Assembly (NCBI RefSeq): GCF_929443795.1
Contig: NC_064880.1
Location: 29,730,605 to 29,794,604 of the forward strand
DNA: 64,000 nucleotides
Direction of reading: 5' to 3'
Source: Astur gentilis
Taxonomy: Eukaryota; Chordata; Aves; Accipitriformes; Accipitridae
The position numbers were made by a program, and so were the translations under genes. Of the stretch, positions 36,980 to 48,986 are shown in pieces. Positions within the stretch are counted from its first letter, which is position 1. Every line of letters begins with the position of its first letter. The notes under the pieces are model-generated. The model was given only the letters and a program-made list of their open reading frames with translations. It was not told the DNA's origin and did no database searches.

Positions 36980-37080
36980 TTCCCTTCCCTTCCCTTCCCT
37001 TCCCTTCCCTTCCCTTCCCTTCCCTTCCCTTCCCTTCCCTTCCCTTCCCTTCCCTTCCCTTCCCTTCTCCCTTCCCTTCC
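36980..37080. repeat. (TTCCC)n pentanucleotide microsatellite
   Basis: About 20 TTCCC units with one interruption (TTCTCCC) near 37067. All pyrimidine on + and all purine on -, with mirror symmetry, so triplex (H-DNA) formation is possible. The open frame through it is an artefact. Confidence 0.97.
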
Positions 37081-37411
37081 TACAGTACTTTTCATCCCCT
37101 TGTGCTAATGTGTCAAGTTTTGAGTAGAAATGAGCATTAGCCAAAATTTAGAGATTCGGAACTGAAATCTCTTGCAACCAAAATAGTTTATGTAAGATCC
37201 CAATTGAAGTTTTCTGTCTGTTCACTACAATAATTAGTCAAATATTATATTCAAGTTCCCATAAGTGAGGAAGCCTGGATTTGGACTGGGTATTAACTCT
37301 GTGACTTGAGATTATGCTAGTGCTGTTGTACTCTTTAATATCTGTTGTATTTCAGTTGACTGGTAGATAAAGTGCTACGTACACGTATGTAGGAGCAAGA
37401 GTAATCTGTGA

Positions 37412-37416
37412 ACTAG
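37412..37416. repeat. Target site duplication ACTAG, left copy
   Basis: ACTAG immediately before the TG of the LTR, repeated exactly at 38018-38022. Extending to six bases breaks the match. Confidence 0.9.
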
Positions 37417-38017
37417 TGTCGTGGTTTAACCCCAGCCAGCCACTAAGCACCATGTAGCTGCTCACTCACTTCACAACACCCCCCCACCCCCCCCCCCCCC
37501 CCCGCGGTGGGATGGGGGAGAAAATCAGGAAAAGAAGCAAAACCCGTGGGTTGAGATAAGAACAGTTTAATAGAATGGAAAAGAAGACAGTAATCATGAT
37601 AATGATAACACTAATAAAATGACAACACCAATAATGAAAGGATTGGAATGTACAAATGATGTGCAGTGCAATAACTCACCACCCGCCGACCGACACCCCG
37701 CTAGTCCCAGCATGGCAAACCCCCACCCCCACTCCCCAGTTCCTATACTGGATGGGACGTCCCATGGTATGGAATACCCTGTTGGCCAGTTTGGGTCAGC
37801 TGCCCTGGCTGTGTCCTGCGCCAACTTCTTGTGCCCCTCCAGCTTTCTGGCTGGCTGGGCATGAGAAGCTGAAAAATCCTTGACTTAGTCTAAACACTAC
37901 TGAGCAACAACTGAAAACATCAGTGTTATCAACATTCTTCTCATACTGAACTCAAAACATAGCACTGTACCAGCTACTAGGAAGACAATTAACTCTGTCC
38001 CAGCTGAAACCAGGACA
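37417..38017 (-). mobile_element. Solo LTR, second ERVL-type family, minus strand, 601 bp
   Basis: A complete TG...CA LTR (+ strand begins TGTCGTGGTTTAACCCCAG and ends AAACCAGGACA) with a perfect 5-bp duplication. It is homologous in reverse orientation to the element at 18425-18990, which shows that the sense strand here is minus. A long C-run with one A interruption sits at about 37475-37503 near the sense 3' end, and the AT-rich tract of the family lies at about 37595-37640. No internal retroviral sequence is adjacent, so it is a solo LTR. The TATA box is mutated to TATAGGAA, which makes promoter activity unlikely. Confidence 0.9.
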
Positions 38018-38022
38018 ACTAG
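38018..38022. repeat. Target site duplication ACTAG, right copy
   Basis: An exact repeat of 37412-37416 directly after the LTR terminal CA. Confidence 0.9.
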
Positions 38023-40039
38023 TAAAAGGCTGTTGGTTGTTTTAGGGGAAATGGAACATATTAATCCCTGTCTTCCCTGGCCTAAAGCTCAATCCCAGAA
38101 TAACCTTTCAAGTTACTTTCAAGTTGAATTATTTTTTGGCATTCCCAAGACTGGAGTCAGTGAAGATAATCTTCTAAAGCTCATACTGTGGTGATTGTGA
38201 TTCTGATACAGCATTTATGTATTTACATAGTAAATCTATTTGCATTAAGTTTTAAATGTGTCAAAAATTAGTACAGTTAATTTTCATCCTGTTACTGTGA
38301 GATTTGGGTTTTTTGAAGTCTTAAAGTTAAATCTATGGTTAACATTTTATCACCTAAATATTTTGACTGATAGCCATGGTCGCTAAAAATGGAATTTATG
38401 GTTTTGAATACTGGTCTAATTCAGAAAATGTTTGACATAATCTTACACCAGTGTTTTAATCCCATTTCATTGTGTTGATTGTCATGTCTTCCCCTTCTAG
38501 GATTTCATTTGCTCTCTCTTCACAGATGTTAGAAATGGACAAGACCAGTAAGTATATTCAGACTTCTCTCACCTTATTGCATAGGCTTTTGACAATGTGT
38601 TTGACTGTTTTCTTGACTTTCTGGGGAGACATCTGTGATTTGCTGAAAATCTTGGTACCTTTGAGTTATCCCTTGTGTCCTGGGGGAGAAAGAAGGTTTT
38701 GGATTTAGCTGAAAGCCTTGTAAGGAGATACTTTCAATGCTTTCAGTTAAGACATGTTTTAAAAATGTTTAAATGGATGACTTCATGCTTCACTTTATGG
38801 CATTCCTGGAATACTGTTACAAATACAATAAATGTTCGTTTAATCACGAATACTATGCTAGTTGTCATTCGTGAGACAGTGCAATAAAGTCCTCACAAGT
38901 TCTAAATGGCCTATTTTATATAGAATACAATATCCTTGAGCTATAGCAGTGATGTTCACGTTAAACTCAAGGATTTAAGTTTTAAATTGAAGGGTCTTTC
39001 TCTTATTTCACTGTGCACATGACTTCCCGTAGAAGTTAATCTCTAAATGCACTGAGTCCTCCTATTTTATAACATATTTTATAGGGGAAGATAATTGCTC
39101 TTGTGCTGCTCTTTGGTCTGATTCCGTTAAGTTTATTTTAGAAATCTGTCATCTATAAAAGCGAACAAGAATATCCACATCTAAATAGTTTTGTTATGGT
39201 GGTACCGCCTAAACATAACAAGGGAAGCAGATATGATGCATAGTTTATGCATACTCTTTGTGACCTTTACCATTTGACATAAGATATTTACATCTGTTCA
39301 TCAAAATATGACTCCTCACCACAGTCTTCTAAAGTTAAGCCAGTAATATACATGATTATGGTAATTTAAAAATGAAACATAGTGTAGAAAAAGAACATGA
39401 TAAATGCGTATCATCTTACTCTTTATGGCTCTAGTAAATGTCATACCTTAGGCTAGACAGAATACATTTTGAGTTTCCCATGCAAAAATCATTTTCAAAA
39501 CGAGTCAGTCAACAGGCTTTTCCTTACTCATTACTACTTAGCCTAAAGATCTTAGGAATCTGTTTTTCTTTCATTATCAATTTATTTCTGAGAAATATCA
39601 TTGTCTTTACCTAGTACTAAAATCATAATTTCCCTTCAGTTTGCAACTGGGACAAATGTAAATTATCTACCAATTCTGTGAAACTACTTCTGTGCCTGGA
39701 TCTTTCATTCTCTGTGTGATGCTTTAATCTGGAAATTATTATAACAGATACTTCTCAAAGAGTCTCAGAAAGGAGGAAAATAAGGTGTTTTTTATTGGAA
39801 TCAAGCAGTCAGCTAGATACTTTAGTTGTCTTTATTTGGAGAGCAGTAAATCCTTTTAGCAAGTGGAATAAACCAGTGAGAATAACTAGGAAGGCATTTA
39901 GTGAATTACACAAAGGGTGTGTGGTTTAGACCTTTTCTGGAACGCAGGCTGCAGTTTAGCTGTCGAGGCACTATCATTCTCCTCAAAGGTGAAATGATTT
40001 AGAGGCCTAGAGAAACTTAATTTTTCTTGATCACCATGT

Positions 40040-40445
40040 GCAACCTGGAATTTTAATGGCAGGCATAATTAATTCTTCTGATGTTAATCATCAGGGCTGG
40101 GCTCCACAATTATCAGCCTAGTGCAGCTGGGGCATGGTGCAGACATGAAAAATTAGGAAAATGAATCAGTAATAGGGTGGCAGATTTAATCTGCATCATG
40201 AAAACAAAGTTAAAAAGAGGGAGATCGAGAGAATTTCAGCTGAAGCTTTTGTGCCAATGAGCACTGACAGAACTGAAAAATGTTGCCGATGTCCAAAGTG
40301 ATTGGTAATTACCAAGCCATTGAATTTTTTATTGTCAATTTATCATTGCGCCAGAGGTTAAATTTAACATCTTCTTCTAAACCCATCACTCTAGGAGGAA
40401 GGCAAGCTTTGCATCACGTGGCCCAGGAGTCAGTGAAAGGTTAAT
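40040..40445. other. Candidate conserved non-coding element
   Basis: Repeat-free sequence rich in homeobox-like words (ATAATTAATTC, GGTAATTACC, TTTATTGTCAATTTATC) along with CATCACGTGG (E-box) and CAGCTG-like sites. No open frame of note. The texture suggests a developmental enhancer, but conservation could not be tested here. Confidence 0.3.
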
Positions 40446-41173
40446 CAGGTATTCCTTTAGTTTGTGTGTGCTTCCAAATCAGTCTTTCTTTTTTGTGTCC
40501 TTTATGCTGCGTACATACCATGGGCTATTTTGTAATTTATATTACCTGTACATTTCAGAAAAATATTAGATTGCATTCCTCAGCACAGCATCATCTGCCT
40601 TGCTGTGTATTTATAATGCTGTATTTTCATGCTTCCACAGGCGTATTTTACCTACATTTCAATATGTATATGGAAATTTTGTATATACAAAGAACTGTAT
40701 AATATGAGGCAGGCATTTCCCAAGTAAGGAAAAAGATAATCTTTGTGTCTGAAAATACTGCAGGAATTAAAAAAAAATCTGATATAATTTGTGTTTTCTA
40801 AACTGTGTTTTTTGGTTTACACTTGATTTTTGCTTTGTTCTGCAGCCATGTTGTTTATGAATAGTCCAGTTTAAGATCAGGGTAATGTTTGGAACATTAG
40901 AAACTGCTTTTGGGCTGAAGGACTGTGAGGGAAAGGTTGTCTGCATTTTGCATCTTGTACAATGCTGAATACAGTTTTGGCACTTAGCACATAAGAAATA
41001 TTCACAATTAATAAAAGAAGCACACGTTGCTCCTTTGAATCTTCCCCCCTCAAGAATATTTAGTAAATGGTAGGGTCTTTTTTAATGCAAAAGCCATAAA
41101 AGACTGAAAGAAAGACAGCATCAAAACATCCTTGTAATAGAAATATGTGACATAAATATGCATTCATATGTTA

Positions 41174-41261
41174 GGGACCAAATTGAGCCCTGAAGTAAGA
41201 GGAAATCTGTTCAATGAAATAGTAGGACTTGTGCTTCTCTGATAATAGGGTTGGATCTGCC
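41174..41261. repeat. Decayed palindromic MITE-like repeat (GGACCAAAT family)
   Basis: The left arm GGGACCAAATTGAGCCCTGA and the complement of the right arm (GGGCAGATCCAACCCTATTA) share the G-CC/CA-AAT-CCCT order, with a TTCAATGAAAT-like centre. This fits an old hairpin repeat resembling several sauropsid families. Confidence 0.45.
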
Positions 41262-44200
41262 CCTGAAAATTCCAAATGCATATTCTTATACTCATTGCTA
41301 TGTAGCTGTCTCTTAATACAATGTTAAATATGACTTCCATCTACCTAAATTCATACCTTAATTCTGCTCAGTAATCTCACTTCTATTTAGTATATTTTTT
41401 TTGTGTGTTTCTTTTAGATTCCAAGACTGTGCCCTGATTAAAGGAATCGTATGCGTTTTCTATAAATTAAAAATGGAAATGGCCTTTAGGGGAGAGTCAG
41501 TAGAGGAATCAATGCATGCATTAATTACTGCAATTCATTACCCAAATAAACACAAGACTCAGCCTTTTGCTGGATACAAATTTAGGGACATATGATGTTT
41601 ACAAGAGACAAAGGCTTGTGATCCTGCTCATGTTAATCTACAGATCAAAGTATGTGAGCCCATTCCTAGTGGAGGCTCCTTTGGGGATACCATAGCTGGG
41701 ATCAATCCCCCCATGTAGGCAGTGAATTATTACTGCTGAATACAAAAGCTGCTCACGTGATATCACTGTCCCCTAACAACAGGGACACTTGCTCCAGACA
41801 GTGCTTTAGAGGAGCATGTTTTCTTGATAGCTCAGTTTTCTATAATTAAACTCAAATCATAAAGCAATAGCTGTACAATGACCACTGATTCCCTTCATAA
41901 ACAAAAATATGCTTCAGTTCATAGCAAATACTCAGTCATTTGGAAGAAAAACATGAAAATGTAATCTTTAGCTTCCCAGAGGCTTTCTAGAATATAAACA
42001 GAAGGTTAGAAAATACATAGCAAATAAAATTATACAGAAAAAACCCCAGTGATTTATTGAAAAGGTTTCATACTCTTCTGAATTAGGATCCTTTCTTTTC
42101 CTTAAGAAGAGACTGGAAGAGTATTGGAAGAATGCAATTTTTCTAACAGCATCTGGATGCCTTTCTTCACCATATTTTATAGGTGGAGGATAAATTACCA
42201 TACGAAGGCTTGTGTTCAAACCAGGACACAGAGCATGATTTGAATCTCACTGCATTTTGCATAGCTGCCATTGTGGGTGCAAGCTCACCCCCAGTCTCTG
42301 CAGCTCATAGCAGAACACCAGCCAGTTCTTTTTTTCCTGTTGGAGCACTCAGCTATTTTAATGGGATTCTGACCAAAACTGCAACTAATTAAGAATCAAT
42401 TCAGGACCATTAGTAAATGGGACTAAGCTAGCCAGTCTTGCATATTTCAAAAGAGTTTGCTTTAATGAGAGGAGTTCTTGGACAGGGGAAGAAAAACCCC
42501 ACAAGCAGATTAAAGATAGTGTAGGGACCTTCTCCAGTTAAACTAAACAACTAATGCTACACAGAAAGATGCTGAACTTGTAGTCCTCTCTAATTGATCT
42601 ACTTACTGTTCTTAAGGAAACTCAAAACAACAATGAATGCAGGTATTAACCGTGTGTTAGTCATTCAATAGCTATTTATAAACATTAGCAATTGATACAT
42701 TTCGCAGTCTCTCTCTTCATCAGAGAAACATATGTTATCTTTTTTCAGACATCTTAACCTTAGAACTGTCAAACTATTTTCTCTTCTGTGGGCTTTGTAC
42801 TTCTGCAACATCTGTTTATCTGGACTGCATTGCCTGCAGATGGTATTTTTAAAATTTGTTAAGGGGTCAGGATGCCATATTTTTGACAGCTGTAGTTTTA
42901 TTTCACCATAGAACAAAACTTTGCTAAAAATGCAGGGCTTTGAGGGAATGATTTCATTTTTCTTTATTTCATTAGTTGTATCAATTTCTCCCCCTAATCT
43001 CTTGCTATTGTGAGTTCTGTTAATGAACTGGTAGCATGTAAATGTAGTCATTTTAGGAGAAATAGAAACAGTAATATATGCTGATTGATTTCAATTATTA
43101 GAGTAGGAATGCATACAACTATATTGAGATAGTCTGGTAATTAAGTACTAAAATGACTATACAGTAAATTGAAAGCACAAACCCAAACATATTACGTGGC
43201 TGTCCTAAACCTCACAATGACCTCAGCTCATGAGAAACCACTTGGACAAGGTTTCTTGGTTTGAGGCAAACCGAACAGAGTGACAAATCTACTGTGAGTC
43301 TGAGAAAAAAGGTATGCAGAGCTGTTTATATTCCCAGTATGTGAACATGAATGGACACCTCAGTGCAACACCTTTATAGTTGATACATATTTTAGATGTT
43401 TTGTAGAATAAGTTAAGAATTTACACAGGAATTACCAGGCTTCTTCATTATTTCAAAACACCAGTTAATTTGGCTGCAGAGGACAAAATGTTCTAGAGCA
43501 TCTTTCCAGTATGCTTGTTTGAAAGGTGAGCATCTCAGCTATTTAATTGTTTATTTTCTATTTTACAGTCTAAGCTCTATTGCTAAACAGTGTTTGCTCA
43601 GTACAACATTCTCTTGCAATAAATATCAATCAGAACATTTATAAAGAGGCAAATAAATTTTGGATTATTTATCCTTGTAGGAGAAGCGGGGCCTAGCCAG
43701 GAGCGGAAGGGTCTCCCTGTCACTGCCATTTACATTAGTCCTTGCTTTGGATACATGTACTCTTAATACAGAGACCGCATACACCTTGGAAGTACTATTT
43801 TTAGAAACTCTATCTTTTTAACCAAGCTTTAGTTTCTGTGAAAAAGGAAACGGGGTTTGTGTTTGTAGTGACAGGTGATAGTGAGAACAACAACAGAGGA
43901 AAATAAACTGAGGACACAGGAAAAAAGGCTACTTTAAGGAGGCTGGAAATAAATCAGGACTGTCTGTTAAACATTCACTTTTTCATTTTTTGTTTTGAAT
44001 CTTACTTGGATATTGCATTTTTAGTAACATCAGATGTATGTTGACATTTAACAGGGAAAATGACTGACAGATCAACAGCTGTGAATTTTTTTATTTTTAA
44101 TAAAAGAAGCAAACAAGTAATTTCAGCTTTTTCTTTCCTGTGGGCTGTGTGCTAAGATCTGAGAAGGATAAAAATACAGAGTCCTCCCACATCCTGGTCA

Positions 44201-45289
44201 AAGCTTTTGGCTTTTACAAAATAAATGAAATGGAACAAACTGTCACTTGAATGTATAGAATCAAATGTTTGGAATGAAGACAGGCCAGGAGAGACATGAC
44301 CACTATTTCCATGCCAGGGGAGATCCACAGACCAAGCATCAACTCTCAGGCGAGTAAGCCTCAGAACAGCTCCCAGGTGCTATAAAAAGTATTTCAGAGT
44401 AGTCGTGCAGCCGTTTCACATCTCATGGGAAGACAATTCTACTGACCCAACCTGTGCCAAAAGACACAAGCAATACTTTTTTGTTGTTGTTTTAAGAGGT
44501 GTTCCTAAGAGGTGTTCTGAATGTTTTTCTGTTTCTATTCCACCATCAGTTAGAAAAGCAAAGCCTCTTTGCTTGACCTGAAAGAAGTGGAGTTCTCTTA
44601 TCACTTCCATCCTCTGGGTCTTACTTTTACTCATCTGTAACAAGCTATGAGGATCTCCTTATGCTCACTTGTGGTCAGCATAACAATATAACTGCAGAAC
44701 TACCATTTACTGTCAAGTTCAAGACTCCTTCCCAGTTTGTATGTGGTGTCCTATATAGATTTTAGTTAAGAATATGTTCTTTATACAGCTTCAGTTTCTG
44801 ACATCTTCCTGACTATTCACTTCCCTCTACAAGAGCAATGAGCCTCAAATCATGGTTTGTGGGTTTTTTTTATTGTGGGTTGGAGGGTCTTTTTGGGTTT
44901 TTTTTTAGATGTAGGTAATTATTTTATGGTAATATCTGACAGGGGCTTGGTAAAAAAGCTGATATGCTACTGGAGATCCTACATCAGGTAAGTAATGATG
45001 TCTTTTTGGCTAAAATTTCTGATACTATGGAAACTGAATAAGTCTGAACTGTCATTATTTTCATTTTTACTTCTTGGCATGTATTTACTGCTTGCTTTCC
45101 CATGCAATTTGCCAGCAACTTTTTTGCATGACTGCCAGCAATATGGAGACTGCAAAAGTCTGCAATTGCCTTTGCCTTCCTTTCAGAAATTCATGAAACA
45201 TATTTTACATCCTTGCAGGGAAGATCTTTCTGTCTCTGAACAGGGATTGGAGGAGGTGAAATAGAGGGGGAAGCACAGTCCTCTTCCTT

Positions 45290-45775
45290 CCTCTTCTCAG
45301 ATATGTAGCTCTCCTTTACTGGTTCTCCTCCAGGATGCATTCCCCGAGAACTCCCCCTTCTCTATTAAGCAGCAAGGGTGAGCTGCTCCCTCGGGGAGGA
45401 GGAAGCCAAGGTTGGTTGGAACAGAGGCCAGGCAATGACTTCACTGACAGGGCAAAGTCATACAGCACCTGAGCCAGGAGAGCACAGCAGGGTGGTGACA
45501 GTAACAGGTCCTATTGATAGACCAGTGATGACCAAGGCAAAAGCAAAGTAACAGGTCAAGTTGAAAGTCAGTCTGGGAAAGTCAGGCAACAATTCAGATG
45601 CAGGTCTGGGAAAAAGTAGACCTAGAGTGTACCTCAGGCGAGGAGTGGGTGCCCAGGCTGGAGCTTAAATGAGGCTCCTGAGCCCGTGGGCAGGGGTGTG
45701 TGGAGGCCCCAGGTGGGGCAATTAAGGTCTATCAGTGCACTCAAGGCTGAGACCGAACTTCATAGTTAACGGTTC
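45290..45775. repeat. GC-rich patch, possible unclassified interspersed repeat
   Basis: A compact island of higher GC in AT-rich surroundings, with recurring words (ACAGGTC, AAGTCAG, GGTCTGGGAAA, CAGGCAA) at irregular spacing, then a segment reading GAGCCCGTGGGCAGGGGTGT and GGGGCAATTAAGG. It has few CpGs, so it is not a CpG island promoter. The style is that of an old dispersed repeat I cannot name. Confidence 0.4.
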
Positions 45776-46252
45776 AGTCTGCACTTCTCCTGCTTTGTCC
45801 AGCCATTGAAATCTTTTTTTTCTCTGCCACCAAAAATGAACTTACACAGTGTCTCTGCAGTTCCCTACTTGTCCTGTAGTCCTCAGCTCTGCCTTTCTTC
45901 ACTGGTCTAAGACTTTTAATACAAAGTGACAGCAAGAGCAGTAAAACCTTGTTATAATGTCACTTGAGGTTTGGATAGAAAACAACATTTATTTTAACAA
46001 ATCCATGACCTCGTAGCAGTTTTGCTGTTGGCGTTCTGCTGCATACCATGGCTACTTGGAACTTCATAGCCCCAGCAAAGACATTTCTACTTCCTAACCA
46101 TAACTGGTTCCTCAAGAAAGACTAGAGTATTTCTTGTGTTTGCAGAAGAAATGAGGTTTATGACACACAGCTGAACCCATCTGATACTTTCCAGCAGAAG
46201 GCAGGGGTTCCCGTGCACTCAATCAAAATCATTTTAATAAATCATAGCCAAA

Positions 46253-46271
46253 GGGGGGGGGGGGGGGGGGG
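46253..46271. repeat. G19 homopolymer
   Basis: Nineteen consecutive G followed by AGAGGG. It can form quadruplex structure and is likely to be length-variable or mis-sized in assemblies. Confidence 0.9.
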
Positions 46272-48227
46272 AGAGGGCAGGACAGGCAGGAAATAGGCAT
46301 GCTAACATTTGAAATGATTGTTGCTGATAAAGCATCCTGCTGGCTCTCTTACTTTGTTGGATAGTAAAGCAAGGTCACAGAGCACTAGGGAAAAAAGAAA
46401 AGCAGTGATATGAGAATCATGGACATTATAGGCAAGGAACAATATTATTAGGAATTGAACTGAACAATGGCAAGGACTGCATATTAGCCCATGTTTTGCT
46501 AGTGCTGACACTGGGTGTTCAAAACAAGGCTTTGCAGTCTTCTGTATAAAAACCTCTAATACAGTGATTTTTCTATAAGATATGTAACTAAGGTTAAATT
46601 ATGACATAAGCATACAACTTGACTTTAAAATACCTACATTTTTTCCTCTATAGTGCTACAGAAGAGGAAAATCTTTGAGTTGAAACAAACAAAAAAATGA
46701 ATAGAACTAAAATTGTGTCATCTCCGCCCCCACCCCCAACTCAGCACTAGCTTCCTGAGGAAACATGGTTAAGGACAGCCCAACTTAATTCTATGACTTC
46801 TGCCAGTGCCACTGTAACCTGGCATTTGTATGAAGCTGTTTAGTCATATATTGCCTTTTTCAAGTTATTGTCTTATAAAAGAAAATTGCATCTTTGAGAT
46901 TTTTTTATTAATGCTAAATACTACTGCTGTAGCATCTGATCAACTTTCTTTTTCTCCACTTAAGGAAAGTCTGCCTTATTTACAGCTATTGAGCCAGTTA
47001 GCTCCTACTGCTACCAAAAAATAGTCAGGAAGTACATGTATGCCCTATGAGACACAATGGGCCCAGAGGCATAAAAATGTACATCATCATTATGAGTTTC
47101 TCTAGTTTCCTTGGGAAAAAAGCTTCCAAGTTTAGATGTACTTGCATAAACTTTAGAGTTGAGGATTAGTTGTGTAACCACAAAGCCTCTGGGCTTCTCT
47201 CATTATTTGAGGGTTTTGGAAGGGTGGACAGTATGTACTAGACCAAACCATAAAGTTTTCTATTGACAGTCATCTATCAATAATCTTTGCAAGCTATTAA
47301 CTTATGGTGGAATGGAACAGGACATATATAAAGGTAAAATATTAATGGCAGGTGCAGGCCTGAGCTTACGAGAGGCAGAGGGCTCTGGTGCACCTTAAAA
47401 CAAACCATGCCATGTGATGGCATGTCCAACTGATCACTACTAGTAGGAAGAGCACATGAGGTAATTTGGCACTTGAGTTAGGCAAAGACATTATAATTAG
47501 TCACTCATTCTGGCCTTAGAAAATTGTGAATATCTGTAAACCTTATATATTTTGTTTTCATAATATGTTCCTGGCACCAAACCGCACAGAAGTAATTAAT
47601 TCACCTCAGAAGCTTGTTTAACCAAACTAATTTGCTAGATTGGGATATGGCAAATATAAAATATTTAGATGATAGTAATTATGATCCCAACATAAAAACT
47701 GTGTGAATGAAGGTCCTTATCTTTTATTTTGATCAAACTGTGTGGTCACTGTACCTATTCAGAGGAAACAGAGCTCTATGAGATGTGTGCAGCAACCTGC
47801 TTGTGCAGATCAGAATGCACAACTGGGGACTAAAAAATGAATGCGATGGCCATCTAAACTACTTATGCCTTTTAGTGAGGGTGAGGTATGTTTGTATGAT
47901 TGATGGCTTATGTTTGTTATCCTCCTTCAGGTAAAACATTTGCTGCAGGCAGAATTTCTGCAAAAACTTTAGGACTGAGCCTTAAAAAGGAGTTTTCTTT
48001 TTGAATAATTTCTTTCTCTCTTTCTTTCTTTGAGTGAACATAAAAGGGTCCACAGAGCAGTGGTATATAAAGACAAAGCAAGGCTGAGTATTACATCTTA
48101 CCATTGATACACAAGTGTTAGTCAAATGGAGAGATGACAGTGGAATAAGGAAACAATTAAACTTCAATAAAAGAAAATAAGGAGTAACATTCCAGTCAGA
48201 TCTAATCACATTATGTATAGCATAACT

Positions 48228-48413
48228 TTCAAATTGGAAGTCCATAAAACCCAACCACACCTCAGCCAGTTTGTCTGGCATTCGTCCTGTATAATAAGCC
48301 AGAGGTTCCTCGTGGCACAACTCCAAGGCAGTTTGAAACCATGTCTGCAGTGGGGATGGCACTGAGCCATGTTTCCAAAGAAGCAGAATAATTTTTCTGG
48401 TGGGAAAGGTCAG
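48228..48413 (-). pseudogene. Possible L1/Tx1-like reverse transcriptase C-terminal remnant
   Basis: Within a 162-codon minus-strand frame (48470 to 47982), residues 20-81 read like the C-terminal region after the RT domain of L1-clade LINEs. TRKIILLLWKHGSVPSPLQ is followed by W44, E50, an EEPLAYYTGR block and AEVWLGFMDF, matching the layout 'AR..IL..WK...P....W.....E......EKLTY..R......W..F..F'. The flanking parts of the frame show no further similarity. Birds have almost no L1-type elements, so an ancient fossil or a chance frame are both possible. No catalytic residues lie in this part. Confidence 0.35.
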
Positions 48414-48913
48414 GCAGTACAGAGCCATGAGGGGTGAGATTCCCTTTTTCAGCTTTTTCTTGATTCTCATTCCTCCGAATATATTTCTTTTAACAGTAAA
48501 ATTTAATTCACAAACAGAAACCCTGCCATTAAAGCAATGCTAAAGATCCACATAAACTGACAGGCAGCAGGAAATCCAGAACGCAGGCAACCTGGCTTGT
48601 ATCATTATAAAACTTCACAAAGATTTTGATAGGTTGATGGTTACCTTTCCCCTGTCCTGTAAGTCTCTTCCCCAACAAACTTTTTAAACTCTTACCTAAT
48701 ACGGGGAAAAAAAGAAGAGAACGTGATGGATTCTCCTCCCCACATTCTGTATTTGTTATGTGCAAGGCTTGCATGAATATAGTAGTTAATTTACATTTAT
48801 CTTCCATTTTAAATAATAATCTTATTCATGATGCATAAATGGATTCCATATGCTACCAGACAAATCATTCCTAATTTTCATTATGGAAGCACATATGGGG
48901 ACTGTGCTCACCC

Positions 48914-48986
48914 AGGGTAAAATCCTGGCTGCATTGAAGTCATGGCAAATTTCCCACTAATTTTGCAAGGGCCAAGATTTCACCCT
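48914..48986. repeat. Decayed palindromic MITE-like repeat (GTGAAATCCTGGC family)
   Basis: AGGGTAAAATCCTGGC at 48914 pairs with GCCAAGATTTCACCCT ending at 48986 (two mismatches over 16), with a CATTGAAGTCATGG segment between. The arms and TTGAAGTCA centre match a hairpin repeat that is common in turtle and crocodilian DNA and found as fossils in birds. Confidence 0.7.

Larger units (their letters stand above)
18991..37411. other. Long non-coding stretch
   Basis: About 18 kb with no gene recognised. Open frames are under about 115 codons and show no known domain. It contains homopolymers (A21 at 22495-22515, T24 at 32861-32884), an (AT)9 tract, a 37-bp tandem duplication, (TTCCC)n and two MITE-like fossils, all listed separately. 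The segment at about 29760-30110 looks like a conserved non-coding element by composition. The rest is unremarkable AT-rich sequence. Confidence 0.55.

Noticed and set aside
36928..37140. 70-codon frame with PFPSL repeats
   Set aside because: It is a translation of the (TTCCC)n microsatellite.
37594..37883. Open frames of 75-81 codons on both strands
   Set aside because: They are inside the solo LTR at 37417-38017 and have no protein similarity.
42665..43051. 128-codon minus-strand frame
   Set aside because: No recognisable domain or splice context, and AT-rich codons as in the background. Best read as chance, although conservation was not testable.
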